Below, one piece after another: positions 28,401 to 42,300 of a stretch of 64,000 nucleotides of DNA. Where the stretch lies: NCBI RefSeq assembly GCF_018691265.1, contig NW_024881313.1:7035501-7099500 (forward strand), in the 5' to 3' direction. Each line of letters starts with the position of its first letter. The first letter of the stretch is position 1. The notes beneath the pieces are model-generated. The model ran no database searches and was not told the DNA's origin. It saw only the letters and a list, made by a program, of their open reading frames with translations. Made by a program: the position numbers and the translations under genes. This DNA is from Tyto alba (lineage: Eukaryota > Chordata > Aves > Strigiformes > Tytonidae).

Positions 28401-31400
28401 GCTCTGCCATACACTTTTAATCCTTTTAGTGGACAGTGGCTTACTCATGGGTGCAGAGATGCTCATGATGACTGTAGGGAAACCCAGCATAGGTCCAACC
28501 AGACCCATGAGCTTATGTCTGAGAGTGCTGTGCAAATGCCATGGTGCTATTGCTGAAGCCAGCAGTCACCTGCAGTTGCGTGGCATCAAGCCCAAGGTAA
28601 GAAGCTTTTGCCTGGCAAGGTGGATCAGCACAGCCTCAGCACTGGCTGGGCTGGAGCCACACGGCCGTCACCACTCTGCAGTCCTGCTTCTGCCAACGGC
28701 CTTTAGCCTGGGGTCAGTGCAGAGAGCGTGCAGCTCTGCTGGTCCTGGACCTGTGCTGATGCTGTGCCTCTATCTATCTGAGCCAAAAAAGCATGAGCTC
28801 CATGGGAGAGGATGAGGAGCATCACCCAAGCTGCCAGAGCAGTGGCTCAGGTTTGTTGTGTTATGCAGGTTACTTGATTTTTCTCACTCCCTCACTTTCC
28901 CAGAGAGGTAGCAGAAAATTAACCTGAGCAAGCTGAGATTCTGTTCTCTGAGATGCTCAGTTTTATTCCTAGTTTGCCCCAGTCCTCCTAGCCTTCTTTT
29001 TTCCCCTTCTGCTCACTGTTTGCTCAAAGAAAGGAGTCTTTGCTGAAGCCAGCTTTGAAAAGCTAGTGCCAACCTGTTTTTGCTTTGAGCCTAAATGAGC
29101 AAATGAATAATATGGTTACACAAGATTGGCCGCGTGCCATCAGTCACACACAGTAGCACGGTTGTCTGGCACCCTGCAGAATTGGCAATGGTGACTGGAA
29201 AAAATAATAAAGACATTTATATTTTTATTATGGAGAGATTGGCTGAATAACATCCTGGTGATGTACCACAATGCCTTGGCTGTCAGAGAATCTCAGAAAA
29301 GTCTAGACACTGATGAAAAAAGGTTAAAACACATTAGTACTCTGCAACCAGGATGATACTGAAGCAAACAAACAAAAGCTATCTAGGACTTTAAGATATG
29401 GCCCTTTCTCTCCCTCTCTTTTTTTTAATATTAATTTCTTCCTTGATTGTCCCCACTGTTACCTGCAGAAATAGTGGAGCATTCCTGCTTTTACTTTGGT
29501 CACTTACATTGCTGAATTCTTCATCACATGTCAATAGCTAATGCAGTATATGACACACAAAGCACAAAATTAAGGACTGTTCTGAGCCATAGTATTCAAA
29601 CTGGAGATACTTCAGAGCATGAAGACATTCAGGCTCAGGTTTTTAAAAACTAATCAAGCTTGAGGTAAAATGAATTAAAAAAGGCCCTGAGGATCCTTGG
29701 AGTGGAATGGTGAGTAGCCTCAGATGAACTGTGATTGGCCTCAGCAGAGCCAGAAGTGAGGTTTATGAGTCCCTCATTAGTAAGAGTCCCCTGGGTTTTC
29801 CATGCTTAAGGTCCAAGGCTTCAGCTGCTGCTTCCCCCAGACAGGGCATTGCCATGCCCCTGGGCCCATGTTAGCTGTTGACTGCCTCCCCTCATCCTTC
29901 CTAAGGAAGAGAGGCATGGTGGAACAGGCGGGTTCCTCTTTACGCTGCCCAAACTTCATCCTTTCTCCAACAGTTTGGAAGTGGAGGCAAAACTCCACTC
30001 TCCAAAGTATGGACAGAGGTGGGGGCCTGCTTCTTGGGCATCTCTGCCTGAGGACATGCGTCCTGCATCACACTTTACCCCTAAAGGCCCCGGTCTTGAT
30101 ACACACCTCAATATTCAGAGAGCCTATAATTTGGGTGGCGTGTGGGCTGGGGCATCACCTGACTGAATCTGTTATTCCTCTTGATAAGGTATCTGGAAGG
30201 CAACTGGTGAGATATAAGGTCAGGCTGAGGGAATGAAACGAAGGGGAAGGAAGGAATGGTAACCGACAAGCTTTGTATTTTTATTATGTTGTGCAGATGT
30301 TTCTCTTTGTCTTCCTAATGCTGTTGAACTGCCTTTGTCTTTTTAAACTGTAAATTCTTCAAAGCGGGGCTTATTCTTCATTCTCTGTGTGTAAAGGGGT
30401 TACATATTGTGTCTAAATAGCATGTACAATGCAGAGGAATACAAGAGTATACAATCCTCCCTGCCCTGAGATTATCCATGTTTCTATAAAACAGAATGAT
30501 CTCCATTCCTTGTCCAAAGCTGTAGATTTGTTCTATACACTTTTTTCCAGGATTTACCTTAGACATCACTGCATTTGTATGTACAAACATTTTGCAAATG
30601 AAAAAATGCCAGTTTCTGCCTTGTTTTAATCTCTTGCGGGAAGTAAAATTTCCCTGTGCTACCTGGAAGTGCACAGAAACCTCTACCTTGGGCCCCCAAA
30701 AATACAATTAGGCTTGATATTTAAAAACTGAAAAGTGCATGGGGAAATCTGAATCAGAACAAACAGATAGGAAGAAAGGGTTAATTGCCATGAAGACCAG
30801 CATAATAATGACCACATTGATTGTAGTAAGGTTTTCATTAGCAAACAATTAGTAACACCTACACCAAATAAAATGAATTTCTAAACAACAGGTAGTAATA
30901 ACAAAATATGCTTCTTAGCCAAGAGTCATTAGAAGGTAGAGAAGGATTATCCATAAAGAGAGGATTAGAAAAAAGAGAAACCCCTGATGTAGCAAAGGGA
31001 GCCTCAGCAGGCCAGCTGGCTAGATTGAGGTAATAATCCTGCATTTCTTCAAAGAAATAATAAAAGTAAAAAGAAAGATCAAAGCCAATAAAAGAACCCC
31101 TTCACATGATACAGTGTACTATGGATAAATGCGTGTGCCTTTTTAACAATCGTTTCTAACAGGCACACAAAGAAGAATCAGCAGTAGAGTTCAGTAATAT
31201 TTAAAGAGACCCAGGAACTGATAATACTGGTTTTATACCCATGTAACTCCACTGGCTTCTTGATTTATACCAATAAAAGTAGGAGGAGAATCTGGACCCA
31301 TACAGTACAGTACAGTGTGCTATAGGACAAATTGTTGCTCGCTGTTTCTTTGACTGCTGGGGGGGCAGACTGAATGAACTAATAGGTCTCTTCAGTTTTC

Positions 31401-31889
31401 TGCGATTTTTATTTTTTTTCTTAGGAACGTTTTAGAACCCAGTTATTTTCCTGCCTTAGCACTAATAATCACTGTTCCATCTGCTTAGCACTGGGAAAAA
31501 CAGAGTGAAAGTTTGCCTAGTTTGACCGTTACTGGAAGGCTTTCCATCCTTCCCTGGAGCGGCATTGCTTTGGCAACAGGTACCTCAGGCAGGAGGGAGA
31601 AGCGGTTCAGGGACCCGAGGCCAGGTGTGAGGGATCTCTTCTCTGCCTAACCAAAGCTCTCAGCCCCAGCTGGGAAGGTTTAGCCAGATTTTCGGTGTGA
31701 TAACTTAGACTCCAGTGGCCTGCTCTGGGCCTAGCTTGCCTCTCAGTTTCACAGGATGTGTTCTAGCAATGCTCAGGGCTTTACACCAGCGTGCAGCGGG
31801 GGAATTCAGCACTGCAGATTTTTCAGCTGAGCATCTCAGGTCCAAGGCTTCCTCACAGAAGTTTCCGTAAAGTTTCAGGCTGGTGAACC

Positions 31890-32300
31890 TAGCCGGCTCA
31901 CCCCTGGGATCTGCCTTGGCTAACATTTTCTGTATGCCCCGCCCCCCCCCCCGGCCCTGCACGCTGCCGTTTCTCGCCTCCCCGTCCCCAGGCCGTGCCC
32001 CTGGGCCGGGCTGTGCCCGGCGCCCCCCGAGACCCCCGCCCCGGCCTCTCGCGGGCCGGTTCTCCGCACACCGGGTGCTGTGGCAGCCGGGACAAACCTC
32101 CGGCCCCACTCACCCACCCCGCGCAGCCCGGGCCAGGCCCTGCTCTTCGGGCCTCTTCCAGGAGATGGCACCATTGCAGCACCCAAGCGCCCGCGGCCCG
32201 CCCCAGGGCGGCGGGTGGTGTGCTTCCCCCTCACCCGCCGCAAGCACAGGGCGGGAAACAACCCCCCCCAGGAAAACCCAGCTTGTCTTTTTCCTCCGCC
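31890..32300. promoter_or_regulatory. Second CpG-island-like block, about 14 kb upstream of CDCA7L
   Basis: About 400 bp of GC-rich, CpG-dense sequence stands alone in AT-rich surroundings, with GGGCGG/CCGCCC boxes. Unmethylated islands like this usually mark promoters. Candidates are a non-coding RNA, an unrecognised gene, or an upstream alternative CDCA7L promoter. The overlapping frames on both strands are typical of GC-rich DNA and are not called as genes. Confidence 0.6.
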
Positions 32301-32308
32301 CTGGGGGG

Positions 32309-32325
32309 TTTTTTTTCAGGTGAGT
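32309..32325 (+). promoter_or_regulatory. Tract-AG/GTGAGT splice motif (donor or recursive splice site)
   Basis: Eight T followed by CAG|GTGAGT: a pyrimidine tract, an acceptor-like CAG and a consensus donor abut with no exon between. It can be read as the donor of a first exon starting in the adjacent CpG block, or as the juxtaposed 3'/5' motif of recursive splicing. No transcript evidence is available. Confidence 0.4.
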
Positions 32326-32329
32326 CTGA

Positions 32330-35300
32330 AGACCGAAGAGGTGAACCAAAAAGCAGGCACCAGGAAATTTCACCCTGCGTGGGGAGGTGTAAATTTACCT
32401 GGGTGTACCTGAGAGGGAGGTTTCACGGGGAAAAGGTTAAGGAATGTCTGTGGAAAAAGTGGTTGAATCTTCTGGGTTTTGTACCACACCTCCAAACCAC
32501 AAATGTGGCTTTGACTTAGAAGAGCAGGTTTGCATCTGACATAGGTCACTCCATAAGGCATGAGGAGGACGAATGGATTATCTCCTGCCTCGCAATATCC
32601 TCCCAACAAGCCCAGCTTTGTCTGCCTGTGTCTGCTTTCTGTAGTGTCCTCAATCGCACGGCAGTCTGAGAAGGCAGAAGCAGCTTAAAACATTATTGTC
32701 TCTGCCAGCTTGTTACTGCGTTGCTGCTGGAGGTTGTCATCCGAGCAGCCAGGGTCGCAGAGCCTGTGTGCGCTCCCAGCTGGGTCCAGGGCAGAGCCAT
32801 CCCAAAAGCTGCAGCAGCTTATGGGAGCTGGCGTGGCCTGTAGCTGTTGCAGCGTCTCACCTGTGGGGAAACCACTTCTGGACCAGAGGTGGGAGATGAA
32901 GAGCTACCCTGCAAGCCAGTGCCGCACTGCACCCTGCGACTTCTGCTTGCAGGAGGAACTCTGCCCGAGCATATGCTCAGAATTAGGAAAAGATCTACCA
33001 GATTCCCTCAGCTTCTATCATACCAAATTGCAGGAGGCTGAACTTCACCTGCTCTCAGAGCTCTCGTTTAAAATGAGTTCCTAAATTAACAAAAAGTGTT
33101 AGTGAGAACAAGTCACCTAGAACACTGAGTTGATCCGTGGCATAGGGAACCACAAAACTGTGCTCTAGAAATGGACAGGTTACTAACACTAAAGTCAAAA
33201 CAGGGTCCCTGTCCTACCAGAGAGCCTGGGCTATGGCCCCAGAGCCAAAAGGATGCACGGCACGGCCATCAAATGCCACGACCCCCGTAAAGATAACTGG
33301 ACATTGCTGTAGTAGTGATGCTGTGCTTCAAGCTTGTCCTTTCTGCGTGCCCAATGAACCCCAAGCACAAAAGCCGTGCCAAGAACAGCCCACCTATCTT
33401 CTCCTGGCCCACCTGAGACCCTCATCAAAATCTATTCCAGGTGGAGTGAGTGTCTTTTTACACCTCGATTCACATGAGTGGGAGGAGAGGGCAACCTAGG
33501 GAATGAGCAACTCCACTCTCATGCAAAAGCTTAGGCACAGTCTGGACAAGGCAAAACTTCTTGGAGACTTCCTCCCACTCTGCTCCTTCCTGTGGTTTCT
33601 CCTGGAGGAGGGGGCAACCAGGCCCATTATTTATTTAACACCAGATTGCTCAAAAAGAGGTTTGAGCTGGATGTATAAAGAAAAGTAGGTTTCATTACCT
33701 ATAGCGCTTCACATTTCAGAGGAGCTTGTATTGTTACACAGTTTGAATTGTTTGACAATATAATTATTATTATTAGTCCATAATGTACACTAACAGGTCT
33801 GGTGGTGAAAGGCTGTATATTAAGGCACAGTAACTATGTTTCACTGGAGGGGGTTAAACAAAACTGTAACTAGGGTCAAAGCTATGCCTTTGACTCCATC
33901 TGCTAGAAACCAGACGTACTTGCTTAAATGTTAATTACAAATTAATCGAACAAAAAGATGGTACATTTTGCACTGGAGGGGTAAATGTTAATTTTGCAGC
34001 TAATCAAGAAATATCTAACATGGGAACAGTCTTAATGCTAAAGGTTACTGTACTTTGCATTTGAAAATACACCTGATAAGATCCTTGAATTGGAACTGAA
34101 CAGTAAAAATCAGGAAAGAATGGCATAGCCCAGTGAACTAATTTTTACACCTTCTCTATTTCTGAAGGTTCAGATAATTTCCTGGCAAGGGCTGTTAAAC
34201 CAATATTTTTTTCTTAGTAAAGACTGACAAGTTTCTGGAGCTCTTCTATAGCTGCACTAGTTTCTGGGAAGGAGAGATAAGCCCTTTCCTATTTGCCAAA
34301 CAATGATGGCAAACAAAGTGGTATTCTACAGGAAGCAAAAGGCTTTTTAAAAAATGTGGTTTATTTGTTTGGCTCAAGGTAGTCTCCTGCTAGACCAAAC
34401 AAGCAAATACATTTTACTCACATTTCTCTGTAACACATGTTCCAGTGCAAAGTACAGTCATTAAAGTACAGGTACAGCACTGGTTTCAGGGTGACTGGTC
34501 TGTTTTTTTTCACAGGAAAAGGTTTGTGTGATAACAGTGCTGGAGATAGAGCACGCTAGTAAGAGCCTGGAAGGTAGTCTTCCTACCTAGGCCCCTACCA
34601 GTGGAGAAGCTGACAAAACGGTTGTCTCTGGGAAGGATGGAGATGCAAAGGATGACTGCAATGCGCCATCCCTTCTTCTGGATTATTGAAAGCACATAAA
34701 ACATGATGCTTCCTGAAGAGAAGCAGTACCCTTCGACAAACTAGTGAAATTCACCCAGAAATGGGCAGGAGGCAGAAGATGGAGATGGAGGCTTGAAGAT
34801 GTGAGTCCAAGAGACAGACAGTCAGATAGACTCTTGAAGGATCTCTTACAAAATACTAGTGAAACTTTACTTTTATCTACATGCTTATGTTTAGGCCGAC
34901 ACTAATTTTCATGCCTCCTAATCTATTCAATATTCTGCTAAATGCACCTTTTGCTTCCCTACATTCAGTGGGCTGCACACACACAACCTGGTTCTTCTGC
35001 TACAGCAGAGCTGGAACTCACATTTCTGTGCCGAATGTCTTAGGCAGCCACGACATAGCTATGCCACTGAGGAGCACCTTGTGCCCTCATTGCTCGACAA
35101 GCTTTGCTGTAAATCCACCTTATCACTGCAACGACCAGGGGAAAGCATATGCACTATGTTATGGTTGCTTCATCTCCCAGTTATCTTGAAGGAATTTTCC
35201 CTCCTGATGGGGTCTCCTTTGAGCAAGGACAACCCCAGTAGACAAATTTGAAAAATGTGAATTTCCTCAAATCACGGTTTTGCTGGTGCCAAGCCATTTT

Positions 35301-38300
35301 GAGGAGATATATTACTTCTGCTGTGGCTGTCACCACCTCCTCTTTTCTGGGGTGTGAGAACTCAGCTGCTTTTTGGTCTACCAAAGTCCCACTTTCCCAG
35401 TCCAGCTGTATTGGTTACCCTCCCAATGGCAAATGGAGAATTGGCACAAAGAACCCATGAGAGAAGAAAGGGAAGGGACACTGGGCTGATACATTTCTGT
35501 AGGGGGAAGAGGCCATCAGTGGTGAGAGGAAGGAAAAACCAGCTAGGCTAGGCCAGCCTCCACTTTCTTCACATCCTACCAAGGGAGAGAGCTAGTGCCC
35601 TGCCAGCCACACAGAGGAGGGCAAGCCAAACTGGAGTCAGACCAAAGCTGCGTAAGGAAAGGAGGGAAAGTCAGAGAGCTAGTGCTCATGCAAACCTGCT
35701 CCCATTCTTGCGTTCTCTATGTGACTACAGGGAAATTGTCAGCCTTTCTTTTCTTTGTGTTTCTGCCTGTTTCCAATGGAGGTAATATTTGAGAATAAGT
35801 ATTTGACATGTTTGCGTTCCACAAAGACAGTAGAAGTGTTTGTTCCTCAGCCATCACCTGGGTCCTTGCATTCTTCAAGCAGAGTAGGTGTAGAGCCTGT
35901 CCTGGAGATCAGCCAAGCCTTTTCATGGCATGCTTCCCCATGGAAAAATTTCAGGCTCTCGTTACTGTTCACTGTGGCATGTTAGCAAAGGGCTCATCTG
36001 CACTGAGTGATTTAGTGGTTTCGGTGACTGATTTGCCACTTTTGTAACAGGAGCTTCCCAAAAGAAATCTAAGCATAGTGATCTGTCTCTCCACAGTCTG
36101 TCAATCAACCTGGATATACGGTTTCTAACTGTGTTGCCAGTTGCCTTGAGGCCTTATGTTGTCAGGCTCTGTTTAAACACGTAGGAGGTATTGTCCCTGT
36201 CACAAGGAGCTCTCTAACTAACCTGACATATGTAATGCTACAACACATAGGCAAAGCACGAGCCAACCACTAAGGATACATAACAGTTCTCTTCAGATTT
36301 CTGCTTGTGTTTTAATTTCCCTCGAACTGTTCTCCTACCTGACTTTTCCTCTCTATACTAGACTCAGTTAGTACCTGCTGCCTTATGAGTTGCTCAAAAA
36401 TACATTCAGTGTAATATGAGTGCATAAGGGAGAAGGGCCACTGAAGACAATTGAGCGTTATTAATGTTGGAAGAAGATTGGCAGTATCAAAAGGCTTCCC
36501 TTGTTGTGTGCATTCATCTCATGCTCCTATGGGGGAAAACTGTGGTTTGAGAGCATAAATATTCCTAGTTCTTATTGCATCTTTTATTACATCTCCTCCA
36601 GAGAAGGGCATGTACTTTTTTCAAACTGTGGGTGACAACTGCTCAACAGAAGACACAAGGAAGAAGTGATGCTACAACAGCACAGGGAGTCCTGGAACCA
36701 AGGTTTTGTCCCCCAGCAGCGTGCAGGAGCTTCTGTCTGTCTGTGGGGGACGTGGCTTTCCCTCACCAATCCTTCAAACTATACTTTTGGTGAGGACAGG
36801 TGAGAGGTGTGTGCAATTCACTTAATTACTACCTTATCCTCCTCTGCAGTGTGGAGCAAGCTTTATTTGTAATGAGTTCACTCCTATAACAACTGAAAAA
36901 AAAATAAAAAAAAAGAGAGCACGATCTTAACAAATGACATAAAGACTCTTAAATATAGAGTACTCTCCTAATTGTATGGTAGTACAAACCTATCTCTCTT
37001 TAATAGATATGCCTGTAAGTCCTCAGACTAATGAATTAACTGTTTACATTTACTAAAGATAGGGTTTGATCCAGAGCATCTTTGCACTGATACAATGGAG
37101 AGGATAATTCTAGTTATCAATACATAAAAATAAAAAGGAAAGGGGTTATTCCTATACTAGACTCTATTTTTCCTTCTTGACTTTCTTGAGCCACCCTGCT
37201 CTACTGATTGGGCAGGAAAAGATTTTTAAAACACAACAAATTGTAGGGAGTTTGCTTTTGTGCTTTATAAGACAAGGTGGAGAGTCTCACTGCACTCCCT
37301 TGTTTCGGTGAAAGAAAGCACCCACAAAGTTTCACACAAGATCCTGCCCACCAGTGAAGTCAGCAGTGTGAGCAACAGTTGTGCCCCAGGTTAGGTACCT
37401 AGTGCTCAGGATCAAAAGAAAGTCAGATGCAACGTGATAAATGTATTGAAAGATTCCCCTTGTGCCACGCATCCTCTCCTTGCCCCAGAAAGGAAATCAT
37501 GGTGGTTTGAGAACAGGAATACAGGACATCTCTTGAATCTGTGACTATTCCTCTTATTCCCACTTATTCATTATTGCATCTATATATTCCTTTTCTTAGA
37601 CCGTGAGGGACAGAATTACCCCCCAGCACCCAGCACCGGGTACTGATTAGGTACTGTGCAGGCTCTTGCAGGCGTTCGGTCTTCTCACATTCAGTGCTGT
37701 TAGTACCTTTCAAAACTTACACCTCAAACGTTAGAATAACAAAGAACTTTGATGTATTTTTGCAAGAATTATTTGGTTTCACTTTAAAGTTATTTGAAGT
37801 GATCACTGAAGGCACTTACACCTCTATGGGCTGGATTTAAGCTGGATTTAAATTAATTTGCATAGTAGACAACATTTTCCAGGTTTTCTGTAGTAGAACA
37901 TAAATCCTCTTGACCTGTGCCACTTTTAAATGCAAAGGATAAAATCTCTAACATGCTCCTTCCCATAAAAAGCTATGAGATTTTGAAACTATTCTAGGAA
38001 GACAGTGTTGAAAATCCTTTTATGGTGGAGTTCAATCAGCACATTGGAAGAGGGAGTATGACACGGTTGACTATAAAAGCAGGGAACAGGACACCTACTT
38101 CCCAAACCCTGCATTTCTAATGAAATGCACTGCTTTATGATAATTTTTCCCATGTGTTGCGAGAAGACTTATCTGCTCCTTTAGAAGCTGAAGGGTGGAT
38201 AAAGCCCAGGAAAAAAAATCATTCAAATAAGCTAATTCCACTGGGGCACTCTCCAGCCCTGTGTTTACAATCTGTGCTCCAGCCAGTGACAAAACATAGA

Positions 38301-39290
38301 CAGTGCCAACACAGGCAGTCGTGTCTACCAGATGCTGAGTACTGGCACAAGTCTCATTCTCTCCACTGATATGGCACAAGAGATAGTGGCAAACATTTTT
38401 TTTCTGGGCTATGGCTCTAGATAACTCTTCCTGATGGACGGCGTAGGGTTCCTTGCTGAGCTGGAGATGTAGGCAAACACTCCTCGCTGATGGGAAAGGC
38501 CATCACACCGCAGTCACAGACTGCACCCTCAGCAAGACATGGGATGCCTAGCAACGAGCCTAGACATTTTGCATGAGTAGATGGTACTTCTGGAGTTGTG
38601 TGAGGAGCTTGTTTTGGCCCACACAGTTCTAACAGACTCAGGTGGAAAGGGCCAGAAGTAGAAGATGCTTGGTCAGATAGTTAAAGGTCCCTGGCTAATG
38701 TGTTTGGAAGTGGTGGCTAACCCACTAAACCCATAGCTACAGGTGCTTGCTGGGGGAGATACTGCTTTGGTTCATTTGCAGGCGGCAAAAGAAGGGCAGT
38801 GTTCCCAAAATAATTGCAGGCTTTCAGTGAGCTGCAGTAGGGCCACTGAGGGTACATGGGACCCTGTTATCTGCTTCTCTCTGGGAGTATGTCAGCAGGA
38901 AAGGACCTCATGCAGATGCTGTACAAGTACTGGGAGAGGGTTGAGAGAAGTCTATGGACACTTACTCATCAGCAGCTTCTAAGTGCCACAAAATAATACC
39001 CGAGACACAGCTTCTCTGCAAGCTGGTAGTCTTCTATCATTTAATTCTTTGGGGCATAATGATCAGCTTGAATTGCAGACATCTGGCCAAAGGTTTTATG
39101 ATGCCTCCAGCAGACGCGTAGTGCTGTCAGAACGTCACTTGATGATCCTGTTCAATCTATGGGAGGAAAAGGGGAAAGTGTTAGCAATGCTGCTTTCATA
39201 GACTAGTGCCAGCAGGCTATGAATGCACCTCAAGAGTTTAGACTACATCCAGGAGAACTGGGGAAACTGTTCCCAGAAGACTGGGCTATG
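32330..39290. other. Intergenic stretch, no gene recognised
   Basis: About 7 kb between the upstream CpG block and the CR1 fragment. Short frames only; no repeats beyond short A/T runs recognised. Confidence 0.65.
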
Positions 39291-39292
39291 AG

Positions 39293-39357
39293 GAATCATA
39301 GAATACCAGGTTGGAAGGGACCTCAAGGATCACCTGGTCCACCCCTCCTTGGCAAAA
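39293..39357 (-). mobile_element. CR1 LINE 3'-end fragment
   Basis: The + strand reads AATCATAGAATACCAGGTTG followed by GAAGGGACCTCAAGGATCAC and CTGGTCC. This is the reverse complement of the 3' end of avian CR1 elements, including one unit of the ATTCTATG terminal repeat. Only about 65 bp remain, so the copy is severely 5'-truncated, the usual state of CR1. It supports a bird, or at least sauropsid, origin for the window. Confidence 0.88.
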
Positions 39358-39359
39358 AA

Positions 39360-42300
39360 GGAGAAGGTGCCTTTGCATAAGTACTGATTCTGTGCTCCGT
39401 GTGAATTAATTCTGGAAGCGTATGAAAAGTTGGGTGAGGGTCAGAGTTTGTTACTATTTAGTATAGTCACCTTAGTCCCAGTTGCTAGAATTAAATGTGA
39501 GCCAATAATTAAACAGTTTCTCTAAGAGACTCTCGCACACAGAGGCATTTACTGAGGCATAGCCCAGCTGCCAGAAAATAAAGCTCAGGCAAATGGGCAA
39601 AAGCAATGCATTGCCTAAGCCATTTGAGGCCTGGGACGGTACAGTGCCGTGGCCCATGGCTATTGCAGACTGTCAGTGTAACTGGTCACCCTTCGCTCCC
39701 ACTGGCAGGGGAAGGTGGGAGTCCTGGGAGCCTCTCACCTCCTACCATCCCCTCTGAGACAGGGCAGCACAGCCTCTAGTGTGAGTTTCTAGCTGGCTGC
39801 CCTAGAAAGGCAGAAAGGTGGTGGCATGAGCAGGGCTAGTCTTCAGTCCTCTTTAGATATCCCAAGGGATGTGTCGCTTTGGGTGCCAGAGAGGAGGAGA
39901 AGCAAAGGCTGCAGGAGCCTATTCTCTGCTTCTGTGCTTCCAGCTCCCAGTTCTCCTCACCTCCAGATTCGCGTTACTGTGGCCCAATTTTCCAGCCTCA
40001 GTTTGTGCTTTGTCCAGTCCACTCTGGCATGTTGTCCTGGCTCCTTTTCCCCCTGCTGCAAAGATTTAGTACATGGTGCACTGTTAGCAACACCTGGTAA
40101 TAAGTTAATTCCACTTTCAGTTTAGTGGCTGTGGAAAACAGTAAGACACTATATCATTTGGATTTTGGGGAGAATCCAGGTGGCATAATGCTCTGTGTCA
40201 CGGGAAGGCAAAACCCAACACTTCTACCTCATAGTGCTTTACACTTTGTCTTTGCCTCCTCTACCCTTGTGGCTCCAGACATCCATGATATACCTGTTTA
40301 ATATATATTAATTAATGTGCCGTGCCATTCATAGTATTACACTGCAGCTTGTGTACTTTAGATTTTTTTCCTGTGTGAGTTCCCAAAGCAGGTCAGGAGA
40401 AGGAAAGGTGCAGACTGCAGAATGGAGACACTGCCTCCTTCACCTGAAATTTAGATTACCTGGAGAGGAAAAAAAATTGTTCCTTTTTCCTTTCACTATA
40501 TTCTCAGCAGTAGTGTAGAGATGGGATATTCATAGCAAACACACATAGCAAGTGACACCATATGTGATGCTGAAACATACTATTAGCTGCTAATAAGTGT
40601 GTCTAATACGGGTTGAAGCTGATGGGTCCGCTATACAGATTCTAGGCATACTATGTAAAAGAAGTGATTAAGCCTTTTGTGGATTAAATGAGCTAACACA
40701 ATGGAGGCCACCTGCCAAAGTGTTGGCCATATGAAACGCCAGTGCAAAAATTATCTCAGAGGAAAGAAGGGAGGCTTTCCCAGGCATTTGAATACAAACA
40801 CAGGACTGAGATGTTGAGTGTTTTCAGAAGCAGAAAGCAGTGAGGACACATGGCCTGAATGGAAGCTAAAAGATAGAAAGTGAACTCTAGTTTGGGGCAG
40901 ATAAGACAACTGGATGGGACGGATGAACTGGAATGGTGCAGAATAAAATAATCTGTTTTTTTTCTTTTTCCTGTTTTATTGCAGAAAAGGGTCTTTAAGC
41001 ACACTGTAAGTAAAATGAAACACACTGAAGAAATATCTAGCACATATCTTAATTTTCTACTTCTAAATGAAAGAAGATGTGATTCCCTGTGCTTTCAACT
41101 CATCACCTAAGTCATGCAGGTGATTTCTAAGGCAGATCCAGAAGCCCAGGAGAAATACCCATTGAGTCAAGATGTAACTGAGTTGAAGGAACTCTTATAT
41201 CAGGTGGTAGAAGTACCTGCAAAACTCAAATATTGAATTTGAAATTTAAACTGAACTTGCCAAAAGCAATGAAAATTGCAGCCTGAAGCATCCCAAGAAG
41301 TCATGAAGAGTGACCTTTCATACAAGAGAAGAGCTTTGATGCAAAGACTTTTTTGGGTACAAGAAGTCAGAGCAGATTGCTCTCCTAGCTTCGGATGTCA
41401 AAGTGAACTGGCAATTAGTAGGGACACTGCAGATTTTTTGAGGCAAACTTTGGTGAATCTGGAGTTTTCTAATGATGATGACCTTCAGCAGGATTTACAG
41501 AACTGACAAATTGGCCTCATAAAGAAATTAAAAGGGTGACATAGGAGGAAGAATTGGGAAGTGAATCACCCAGGGAATGTGGATGAAACGGGCCATTGCC
41601 ATACGTTCCTAGCCTTTTTTCAATCCATGGAAAGCAGGAGGAGAAAGGTCAGGATTTTGTATCATATAATGCTTCCTCTGAAGGGAGAGTCCAAAGCTTG
41701 TTTCTTGGAAAGAGCAAGGTTCATTTGTCCCAGATGAATGGCTAGAAAGGTAGGGGAGAGAAAGGCATGTCCCATATCCAACTGAAATAGCCCAGCTCTG
41801 TTGATGCTGCAGAATTTACACAAGGAGGAATTAGCTAAAACTAACACAGTCCCCTCACAGGCAGTTTAGAAGCAGCCATCCATCAGAGTGAGCTGAAATA
41901 CAGCTAAGAATTAATAAAAACACATGACACTTCCAAATACCAACAAAGAATTTCAGGATGAATTAGCAAAGCAGACTGGTGTTCACCTTGACCTGAGACT
42001 TGCAGAATTAGATCAAGAAAAGAAAGCCAAGGATCCTCTCAGAAATTTAGAGTGTGGATTTTTTGCTGTAGCAGTAGTGTACCAGAAAGGAAAATACCCC
42101 CTGTGAGGAAGCTGGAAGCTGGTGTTCTTCCGGCTTTTAAGTACGGCTTGCTGTCTAGTAAGCGTAATGGAAAGGGGGAAGAAACACTTAGCCTGGTTCA
42201 TCTACTTTATGAATGACTGGAAACTAAATATCAGTTTGCAATATGAAGCAAGAAAATGAAACTTTCAGCGAGGCAAGCTTTATTGGTACACCGTTCCCAC

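Larger units (their letters stand above)
6389..31880. other. Long intergenic stretch, no gene recognised
   Basis: About 25 kb of mostly AT-rich DNA. It contains a CA microsatellite, poly-A runs, a GACATG hexamer repeat, and an A-rich/CCAA tract at 28047-28083. Reading frames up to about 150 codons occur on both strands, but none shows a domain, codon bias or splice context that I can defend. Regulatory elements may be present but cannot be identified without alignment. Confidence 0.65.

Noticed and set aside
28387..28815. 142-codon + strand frame
   Set aside because: No recognisable domain and an overlapping opposite-strand frame of similar quality; treated as chance.
29802..30236. 144-codon + strand frame
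   Set aside because: No family resemblance and no supporting splice or polyadenylation context.
31705..32519. Multiple 87-174 codon frames in the upstream CpG block
   Set aside because: They overlap in all frames on both strands, as expected in stop-poor GC-rich DNA. The frame that would read Gln at the CAG donor (from 32080) lacks an ATG start there.
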